From Anaerolineales bacterium UBA7227 (GTDB taxonomy: Bacteria > Chloroflexota > Anaerolineae > Anaerolineales > Villigracilaceae): DNA of 21,578 bases. Within the stretch, counting starts at the first letter, position 1; every line of letters begins with the position of its first letter. Below the pieces are notes generated by a model, which saw only the letters and a program-made list of their open reading frames with translations, was not told the origin of the DNA and made no database searches. Position numbers and translations under genes: made by a program. Positions 15,472-21,578 of the stretch are shown piece after piece. The stretch is from positions 1-21,578 of the forward strand of contig DKTP01000076.1 in NCBI GenBank assembly GCA_002473085.1, given 5' to 3'.

Positions 15472-16206
15472 ATGAAATCTGTGATCCTGGTCGTGGATGA
15501 CGAGCCGGTGGCGCGCCAGTCGCTTTCGGATATTTTGCGGCTGGAAGGTTTCAGCGTGAACGCGGTCCCCAACGGACAGGCGGCGGTGGAATACGTCCGC
15601 ACTCATTCGGTGGATTTGATGGTGGTGGACCTGCGCATGCCCGGCATGGACGGGCTGGAGGTGATCCAGGTGGTCAACCAGGTCTCGCCGGATACCGAGG
15701 TGATCCTGCTGACCGCGCACGGTTCGATGGAGTCCGCGGTCCAGGCGCTGCGACTGCGGATTCACGACTACCTTTCAAAGCCGGCGGCGCCGCATCAGAT
15801 TCTCGCCAGCGTGAAGAAGGGACTGGCGCGGCGGGAGGCGCGCTTGAAGGAACGCGGCACCCCCGGACTGGCGGCGGAGGAGGCGGTCTCCGAGTTTCGC
15901 TTCAGAGACGGCGCGGTCGCCGATCTCTCGCGGCGGATGATCCGCAAGGGGAGGAAGGAGGCGCATCTCACCCCCGCCGAGGGACGCCTGCTACGCATCC
16001 TGTTGGAAAATCCCGGCCGCGTGTTTTCTCACCGCGACCTGGTGCTGCTGGTGCAGGGCTACGACACTTCCCCGCAGGAGGCGCCGGAAGTGCTTCGTCC
16101 GCTGGTCAGCCGCCTGCGCCACAAGTTGGAGGATTTCCCCGACCTGATGAAGCGCATCTCCAGCGTGCGCGGCACGGGTTATGTGTACGAGGAAAACGGG
16201 AGTTAA
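15472..16206 (+). CDS. Response regulator with OmpR-type winged-helix domain
   Basis: 244 residues. The receiver (about 3-120) has D9/D10, phosphoacceptor D53 (VVDLRMPGMDGL), LTAHGSMESAV and YLSKPA (lysine in place). The receiver sequence is of the NtrC style (LTAHGS..SAV.AL). The output domain (about 145-244) is a Trans_reg_C winged helix, LTPAEGRLLRILLENPGRVFSHRDLVLLVQGY followed by LRPLVSRLRHKLE and RISSVRGTGYVYE, so it binds DNA rather than acting through sigma-54. GGAG (15461-15464) lies 7 nt before the ATG, which is one base after the stop of the hybrid kinase. It is the likely output of the three-gene cascade. No target operator could be identified. Its stop overlaps the convergent transporter stop. 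Confidence 0.92.
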   Translation: MKSVILVVDDEPVARQSLSDILRLEGFSVNAVPNGQAAVEYVRTHSVDLMVVDLRMPGMDGLEVIQVVNQVSPDTEVILLTAHGSMESAVQALRLRIHDYLSKPAAPHQILASVKKGLARREARLKERGTPGLAAEEAVSEFRFRDGAVADLSRRMIRKGRKEAHLTPAEGRLLRILLENPGRVFSHRDLVLLVQGYDTSPQEAPEVLRPLVSRLRHKLEDFPDLMKRISSVRGTGYVYEENGS

Positions 16207-17150
16207 TCGTGCGGCCCCCAGGGGGTATCGGGCGGGATATTGGGCGGGCGGATCCAGTTCAACCAGCCGCTTTTGGGGTTTTTTCTCGGCGGCGGCGCGT
16301 CCTTGCCGGTCAACAACAAGCTGGCGACAAGGCCGCCCGCGCCCAGCCATTGGACGAGAGTCAGGTTCTCGCCCAGCAGCCAGTGACTGAATCCGATCGC
16401 CACCAGCAGTTCGCTCAGGCCGAGCAGGGCAGTCTGCATCCCGCCGATGTGTTTGACGCCGAGGAAGAGCGTCAGCCGAGCGAGGAAGGTGACCAGCGTC
16501 AGACCGACGACCGGCCACCAGGAGACGTTTCCCGAAGGAAGGCGCGGGTCGAGAATCAGGAAGGCGGGCAGCGTCACCGCGCTCATGGCGAGGAGCGTGT
16601 AGAGCGTCACCGTCGGCGCGGGGACGTCGTATAGCACGCGTTGGTTGATCGGCAGGTGAAAGGCGTAAAGCGCGGAGCCGACGAGCATCATTACGACGCC
16701 GAGCGGGTCCACGTCGCCGCGAAAGCCCCCGGTAAGCAGGATCACCGCCAGCATGGCCAGCAGGGTGCGGAAGACGGTCATCCGGCTGAGGGGCGCGCGG
16801 TCCAGGATGATCGAAAAGGCCAGAAAGATGGGATAGAGGGAATAGAGCATCTGCCCGATGGAGGCGGGCAGTCTCGCCAGCGACATGTAGTAGAAGATCG
16901 AGCCGACGCCGTTGATGAAGCCGGCCAGCGTACAGCCCATCAAGCCGACGGGATAAATGAAGAGGTATTGGCGTTTGAAGAGCGCGACGAGGGTGAAGAG
17001 CAACAGGGCGGCGAACGCCGTCCGCAGGGCCACAACGGCCAGTGGGGAGAATCCGAACAGGATGGCCTGCCGGCCCAGCACGGGAGCCAGTCCGAGCAGA
17101 AAGGCCGAGGCAAGCGCGGCCTGAATCCCTTTGGAACGCTCCGTTTTCAT
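16203..17150 (-). CDS. EamA/DMT-family transporter
   Basis: 315 residues with about ten hydrophobic segments arranged as two EamA repeats (about 10-140 and 148-282). The pattern is that of the drug/metabolite transporter superfamily, with the repeat starts GIQAALASAFLLGLAPVLGRQAI and LGVVMMLVGSALYAFHLPINQ and short charged loops. A proline-rich cytoplasmic tail (about 283-315) follows the last helix. It is probably an exporter of a small metabolite. It lies 13 bp after the PLP enzyme-receiver fusion on the same strand, which makes export of an amino acid related to that enzyme conceivable but unproven. No clear ribosome-binding site precedes the ATG. Its stop codon shares the palindrome TTAA with the stop of the response regulator. 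Confidence 0.85.
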   Translation of the reverse strand: MKTERSKGIQAALASAFLLGLAPVLGRQAILFGFSPLAVVALRTAFAALLLFTLVALFKRQYLFIYPVGLMGCTLAGFINGVGSIFYYMSLARLPASIGQMLYSLYPIFLAFSIILDRAPLSRMTVFRTLLAMLAVILLTGGFRGDVDPLGVVMMLVGSALYAFHLPINQRVLYDVPAPTVTLYTLLAMSAVTLPAFLILDPRLPSGNVSWWPVVGLTLVTFLARLTLFLGVKHIGGMQTALLGLSELLVAIGFSHWLLGENLTLVQWLGAGGLVASLLLTGKDAPPPRKNPKSGWLNWIRPPNIPPDTPWGPHD

Positions 17151-17163
17151 CGCATCGTTGCTT

Positions 17164-18828
17164 TCAGCGTAACAGAGACCGCACCTCTTCCAGGAACTCG
17201 TCGTTGAGGAAATCTCCTTTTTGCATCAATGCCTGGATCTGTCCCGCCAGTTTGCTTTTTTCGTCGGGGGTCAATTCCTTGGCCGAGGCCACGATGACGG
17301 GAATTTCGGCGGTTTCGGTTTGGGCTTTCAGGCGGTCGAGGACCGCGAACCCGTCCATTTCGGGCATCATCAGGTCGAGGATGACGAGGTCGGGCAATTC
17401 CTTTTGGATGAGTTCCAGCCCCGACCTGCCGTCCGCGGCTTCGAGAATCTCGAACTCTCCCTGCGACTGGAGGATGCGGCGGATCAACCGCCGGGACTCG
17501 GGACTGTCGTCCACGATGGCGATCCGCTTGAAGCGGTCGGGCGCGACGTTCGTCAGCGCGGCCAGCAAACCTTCCTGCGGTTTGCCCTCCGCCCGCGAAG
17601 GGAGCGCCACGTTGCGCGACCAGTTGTCGCCCAGGATGTAGGGTTCGGCCGGCATGGTGTGACCGGTGCAGTTGACCACAATCACGTCGGTGGGTTTGAC
17701 GATGCCGGCGCGGATGAGTTTGAACAACCCCGCGAAGGCCACGGCCGCGGCGGGTTCGGCGGAGATGCCCTCCATTTTCGCCAGGACATGCATGGCGCGG
17801 TAGGTTTCCTCGTCGGTGGCGCTTTCGAAGACTCCCCCGGTTTCGTCCACGCGCTGGCGCAGCAGGGTGTAGGCGCGGCCGGGGTCGCCGGTGGCGAGCG
17901 TCTCGATGTGCGTGCGCGGCGTGGCGACCGGTTCAGCCTCCTCCAATCCCTTTTTCCAGGATCGGACCATCGGCGCGCAGCCGTCAGCCTGGATGGGCGC
18001 GAGCGCGGGCATGCGGTCGGTCCAACCCATCTGCTTCAATTCGCGGAAGCCTTTGTAGACGCCGATGGGTCCCATCCCGCCGCTGACGGCCTGGATGTAC
18101 CAGTCCGGTGCGCGCCAGCGCGGGCCGTTTCCGTTCGAGGGAGGGCCGAGGCGGGCGGTGAGTTGCTCGCTGATCTCAAAGGCGATGGTCTTCATGGCTT
18201 CGATGGACGTGACGGCGCGCGCCCCGCGGTCGAGGTGGAGGTTGCGCTGACGGGCGAACTCGGCCGCCAGTTGTTTGGCCTGGTCGTAGGAGGCGGTCAC
18301 TTTGACGACCTGGCTCCCGTAGAGCGCGATCTCGTGCATTTTGACGGCCGGGACGAGGCTGGTGACGAACGCCCATAGTTTGATTCCCGCGCGGGCCGCG
18401 TACGCCGAATAAGCGATGGCGACGTTCCCGGTGGAGGCGGCCACCATCTCGGTGATGCCGGCCTCTTTGAGCGCCGCGATCGTGACGGCGGCCTGGCGGT
18501 CCTTGAAGGAACCCGTCGGGCCCTGGCGCTCGTCCTTGATGAAGAGGTTGGGAGTCCCCAGCATCATGCCGAGGTTGACGGCCTGGATCAGGGGAGCGCC
18601 TCCCTCGCCGAGGCTGAGGGAGGGATTGGGGTTGCGAATCGGCAGGAGTTCGCGGTATCGCCACAGGTCGAAGGGACGGGAGGCGAGGAGCCGGGGCAGG
18701 GTTTCCGCGACGGAGGCATAGTCGTATTCCGCCTCGGTCCACTGGCTGTTACAGCGCGGGCAATGGACGGATGCGGGCGAAAACGGCGCGGCAAGGCCGC
18801 AATCAATGCATTTGACTGAAAAAGACAT
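17164..18828 (-). CDS. Threonine-synthase-like PLP enzyme fused to a C-terminal receiver domain
   Basis: 554 residues. It begins with a small zinc ribbon (C7-x2-C10 and C23-x2-C26), as in many threonine synthases. The fold-type II PLP domain (about 45-405) shows LGEGGAPLIQA (73-83), the Schiff-base lysine in GPTGSFKDRQA (K109), the ASTGN loop (131-135), the phosphate loop SGGMG (249-253) and NCTGHTMP (386-393). After a linker (about 405-430), residues 434-554 are a complete receiver with D440/D441, phosphoacceptor D485 (VILDLMMPEMDGF), S515 and a QKG lysine (K537). The receiver is in the same frame without interruption, so it is a real fusion, not a frameshift. The enzyme could be threonine synthase or a relative such as a cysteate-synthase-type enzyme. 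It is flanked by a hybrid kinase (18-bp gap) and a transporter, all co-directional. Confidence 0.9.
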   Translation of the reverse strand: MSFSVKCIDCGLAAPFSPASVHCPRCNSQWTEAEYDYASVAETLPRLLASRPFDLWRYRELLPIRNPNPSLSLGEGGAPLIQAVNLGMMLGTPNLFIKDERQGPTGSFKDRQAAVTIAALKEAGITEMVAASTGNVAIAYSAYAARAGIKLWAFVTSLVPAVKMHEIALYGSQVVKVTASYDQAKQLAAEFARQRNLHLDRGARAVTSIEAMKTIAFEISEQLTARLGPPSNGNGPRWRAPDWYIQAVSGGMGPIGVYKGFRELKQMGWTDRMPALAPIQADGCAPMVRSWKKGLEEAEPVATPRTHIETLATGDPGRAYTLLRQRVDETGGVFESATDEETYRAMHVLAKMEGISAEPAAAVAFAGLFKLIRAGIVKPTDVIVVNCTGHTMPAEPYILGDNWSRNVALPSRAEGKPQEGLLAALTNVAPDRFKRIAIVDDSPESRRLIRRILQSQGEFEILEAADGRSGLELIQKELPDLVILDLMMPEMDGFAVLDRLKAQTETAEIPVIVASAKELTPDEKSKLAGQIQALMQKGDFLNDEFLEEVRSLLR

Positions 18829-18846
18829 GGAATGACTCTGAGGGGT

Positions 18847-21578
18847 TTAAGTGTGGACGCGCTGGAGGGCGCGCTCGAGGCTGGCGAGGAGCTGCTGTTC
18901 GGTGAGGGCGCTTTTTTGGATCAGGCGTTGGCCGAATTCGCGCAGGACTTTTTCCTGTTCGGGCGTCAGGTCGCCTCCGCTGACCGCCAGGATGGGGATG
19001 TCGCGAAGCCGTTCGTCGCCGCGTATTTTTTCGATGAGGGTGAACCCGTCCAGGTCGGGCATGAACAGGTCAACGATCACCGCGTTGGGGATGTTGTTCT
19101 GGAGGGCCTTCCAGCCCTCTTCGCCGCCGCGCGCCAGGGTGGGGCGGTATTGGCTGTGACGGGAAAGCATGTGGTCGAGTAGGCGCAGGTCGTCGGGGTT
19201 GTCGTCCACGATGAGAATCTCGCGGAGGCTGCCGTCCATGTTCAGGCGGTCGAGGGCGTCGAGCAGGTCGTCTTCGATGATGGGTTTGACGATGTAATCG
19301 GCCGCGCCGAGGCTGAATCCTTTTTCACGCTCCTCGACGATGCTGCAAACGATCACGGGGAAATCGCGGGTCTCGTCGTTGGATTTAAGGTCGTTGAGCA
19401 CGCGCCAGCCGTCGTAGCCGGGCATCATGATGTCGAGCGTGACGGCGAAGGGTTTCAACTGTTTAACGCGTTCCACCGCCCGCGACGGGTCGCTGAGCGG
19501 GACGACCTGGTATCCCTGCGGCTGAAGGAAGCGCTCGTACAGGCTGATGACCTGCGGATCGTCGTCAATCGCCAGGATGACGCGCTTGTTCGTCGGCGCG
19601 TCGGTTTCGGCAGGACCTCGGAAGGCGGGCAGGGTGAAATAGAAGACGCTGCCTTCGCCGGGGGCGCTGTCCACGCCCATGCGTCCGCCGTGCATCTGGA
19701 TGAGGTGGTTGGAAATGGAGAGGCCGAGTCCCGAGCCGCCGCTCTTGCGCGTAGGGGAAGCGTCCACCTGCGAGAAGGGCTGGAAGAGTTTTTTCTGGTC
19801 CGCGGCAGAGATGCCGGGGCCGGTGTCCGTCACGCGGACGGTGATCTCCGGATGGCGGTTGGATCCCTGGCTCACGCTGGCGCTCACGAGGATGGAGCCT
19901 TCGTCGGTGAACTTGGAGGCGTTGGAGAGCAGGTTGAGCAATACCTGGCGGACGCGCATCGCGTCGGCGCGAACGGTGGGCAGGTCCGCGGGCAGGTCGC
20001 GGCGCAGGGTGATGGGCCTGTCTTTGACCAGTCCGCTGGCGGTGGACATGACGCTGACGATGAGGTCGGAGAGGTTGACTTCGTCGAAGGTCAGTTCCAT
20101 CTTCCCGGCTTCGATGCGGGAGAGGTCGAGGATGTCGTTGATCAGGCCGAGCAGGTGCTGTCCCGAGTTGTGGATGGCGAGCAGGTCCTGCTGCTGGAGG
20201 TCGGTGGTGGGGCCGTCTATGCCTTTCAGGATGACGCGCGAGAAGCCAATGATGGAGTTGAGCGGGGTACGCAGTTCGTGGCTCATGTTGGCGAGGAACT
20301 GGCTCTTGAGCCGGTCGGCCTCGCGCATTTCCTTGACGGCCTGCATGGAGAGTTCGTAGGAGCGGGCGTTGTCAATGGCGATGGCGACCTGGTCGGCGAG
20401 GGTTTGCAGCACGGCGATGTCGTCGTCGCGGAAGGCGCCGGCCTGCTCTGATTGGATGTCGAGCGCGCCGATGGTGCGCGAGCCGACGCGCAGGGGCAGC
20501 GCGGCTTCGGCGCGCGTGCGCGGCAGGAGCGGGTGCGGGCGGTGAACCTGGCTGGCCGCGGTGTCGTTGACGATCACCGCGCGGCCTTTTTCGGTCACTT
20601 CGCCGACGATGGAGCGCGAGCCGATCGGCAGGCTGTGTTTCTGGCGCAGCATTTCGGCCCCGGCCTCGCCGGTGGCCGCCTGGAGGACGGCGTTGAAGCC
20701 CGTCTCCTCGGCGACAAAGATGCCGGCGTGGTAGTAGCCGAAGCGTTCGCGCACCAGGTTGACGGTCCGTGAGAAGAGCGTGGGCATGTCGAGGGTGGAG
20801 GTCACCAGTTGGGAGATCTCGGCTGTGGCGGAGAGGTATTCGTTGCGGCGGCGGAGGGCTTCCTCGTCCTGTTTGCGGGCGGTGATGTCGCGCGCCACCC
20901 AGAAGACCTGGTCGTCCGTCAGTTTGGAGACGTTGGCCTCGAACCAGTATGTTTTTTCCTCGATGGCGAGCGAATATTCTATCCGTTCGAGCTGCCCGCT
21001 TTCCAGGGCGCGCTGGATGGTTTGAAGGAAGGGCTGGTGCATGGATTCGGGCAGCACTTCGCTGATCTTCTTTCCGAGCATATCCTCTGGCGGAAGGAAC
21101 AGGCGCGACGGACTGGTGGGCGCGATGCGGATGTAGCGGCCCTCGCGGTCATAGATGATGATCACGTCGGTCATGGCAGAGAAGAGGGCGCGCAGTTCGC
21201 CTTCCGAGCGGGCGAGGGCCTCCTGCGACTGGCGCGTTTCTTCGAACAGGCGCGCGTTTTGGATGGCGATGGCGGCCTGCGCCGAAAGGGCGATGAGCAG
21301 GTCGCGGTCGTGTTCGTCGAAGGCGTTCTCTTCGACATAGGATTGCGTCGCCATGACGCCGATCGCCTGCTCGCCCAGGAGCAGCGGCACGCCCAGCCAG
21401 CAGGCGGGCGGCTGCCCCACCGCTTCGATGCCCAATTGACGCATGACCTCCGCTACGTTGTTGGGTATGAGGAGCGGCCTGCGGGTGCGCAGAAGGTAGC
21501 CGCTCAACCCCTTATCGGCGGGGATGGTGAGGATGTCCCGGTCCACGACCGATTCCGAGACGTTCAAAGGAAATGTGA
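18847..21578 (-). CDS. Hybrid histidine kinase GAF-PAS-GAF-HisKA-HATPase-REC-REC (5' end outside window)
   Basis: The frame stays open through the window edge. The TTG at 21567 is merely the first possible start in view, and the visible N-terminus lies in the middle of a GAF domain, so the gene is 5'-partial. Numbering from that TTG gives a partial GAF (to about 108), a PAS domain (about 122-232), a GAF (about 250-405), H box MSHELRTPLN (H430), N box NLLSNASKF (N549), DTGPG (581-585) and GGSGLGL (610-616). Two receivers follow, with phosphoacceptors D712 (TLDIMMPGYDGW) and D833 (IVDLFMPDLDGF). It is a cytoplasmic kinase in its visible part. A histidine phosphotransfer domain is not seen, so the two receivers may be internal or output to separate partners. 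The next gene encodes the PLP enzyme-receiver fusion. Confidence 0.9.
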   Translation of the reverse strand, partial: TFPLNVSESVVDRDILTIPADKGLSGYLLRTRRPLLIPNNVAEVMRQLGIEAVGQPPACWLGVPLLLGEQAIGVMATQSYVEENAFDEHDRDLLIALSAQAAIAIQNARLFEETRQSQEALARSEGELRALFSAMTDVIIIYDREGRYIRIAPTSPSRLFLPPEDMLGKKISEVLPESMHQPFLQTIQRALESGQLERIEYSLAIEEKTYWFEANVSKLTDDQVFWVARDITARKQDEEALRRRNEYLSATAEISQLVTSTLDMPTLFSRTVNLVRERFGYYHAGIFVAEETGFNAVLQAATGEAGAEMLRQKHSLPIGSRSIVGEVTEKGRAVIVNDTAASQVHRPHPLLPRTRAEAALPLRVGSRTIGALDIQSEQAGAFRDDDIAVLQTLADQVAIAIDNARSYELSMQAVKEMREADRLKSQFLANMSHELRTPLNSIIGFSRVILKGIDGPTTDLQQQDLLAIHNSGQHLLGLINDILDLSRIEAGKMELTFDEVNLSDLIVSVMSTASGLVKDRPITLRRDLPADLPTVRADAMRVRQVLLNLLSNASKFTDEGSILVSASVSQGSNRHPEITVRVTDTGPGISAADQKKLFQPFSQVDASPTRKSGGSGLGLSISNHLIQMHGGRMGVDSAPGEGSVFYFTLPAFRGPAETDAPTNKRVILAIDDDPQVISLYERFLQPQGYQVVPLSDPSRAVERVKQLKPFAVTLDIMMPGYDGWRVLNDLKSNDETRDFPVIVCSIVEEREKGFSLGAADYIVKPIIEDDLLDALDRLNMDGSLREILIVDDNPDDLRLLDHMLSRHSQYRPTLARGGEEGWKALQNNIPNAVIVDLFMPDLDGFTLIEKIRGDERLRDIPILAVSGGDLTPEQEKVLREFGQRLIQKSALTEQQLLASLERALQRVHT

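Noticed and set aside
1..21578. CRISPR arrays, tRNA or rRNA genes, insertion sequences, prophage or defence islands
   Set aside because: I found no regularly spaced repeats, cloverleaf-like sequences with CCA ends, transposase motifs or phage genes. The region reads as ordinary chromosome with an unusual density of signalling genes.

Overview
The window is GC-rich, densely packed bacterial DNA. The gene set is an FAD/folate-type TrmFO, HflX, FeoAB, a GbsR/MarR regulator and an unusually large load of GAF-domain histidine kinases. Together with intergenic CACGGAT-rich inverted repeats, this suggests a chromosomal segment of a Chloroflexota bacterium, most likely Anaerolineae. That placement is an inference from gene content and style, not from a marker gene. 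I see no phage, plasmid, insertion sequence, CRISPR array, rRNA or tRNA. No gap between genes exceeds 300 bases.

Left part (1-6150). The 3' end of a molybdopterin molybdenumtransferase-like gene is translationally coupled to a homocysteine S-methyltransferase-family gene. Next comes a DUF2726/topoisomerase-zinc-ribbon protein. A 40+14+40 inverted repeat separates it from a convergent pair made of an NAD(P)-binding atypical SDR and, upstream of it, a GbsR-type regulator. The regulator promoter (TTGACA-17-TATACT) is overlapped by an 18-bp perfect palindrome, a probable autoregulatory operator. A membrane-anchored protein of unknown function with a good terminator follows. It is divergent from feoA-feoB (ferrous iron uptake).

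Middle (6154-11257, minus strand). This is a compact operon read right to left: trmFO, an M28/glutaminyl-cyclase-like metallohydrolase, a soluble histidine kinase, hflX, and a 70-residue two-helix membrane protein. Most junctions overlap.

Right part (11287-21578). Divergent from trmFO across only 29 bp, a plus-strand operon encodes a four-GAF histidine kinase, a receiver-GAF-kinase hybrid, and a response regulator with an OmpR-type winged helix. This looks like a ready-made signalling cascade. On the minus strand, a very large hybrid kinase (GAF-PAS-GAF-HisKA-HATPase-REC-REC, its N-terminus outside the window) is followed by the most unusual gene here, a threonine-synthase-like PLP enzyme fused to a C-terminal receiver domain. 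An EamA-type transporter comes last. The enzyme receiver resembles the terminal receiver of the adjacent kinase, so a phosphorelay acting directly on a metabolic enzyme is a plausible but untested reading.

Four first-in-unit genes (the 4122 minus-strand gene, feoA, trmFO and the 11287 kinase) have a -10-like hexamer only 6-7 nt before the start codon and no Shine-Dalgarno sequence. Several genes inside transcription units carry good ones. This suggests widespread leaderless transcription.
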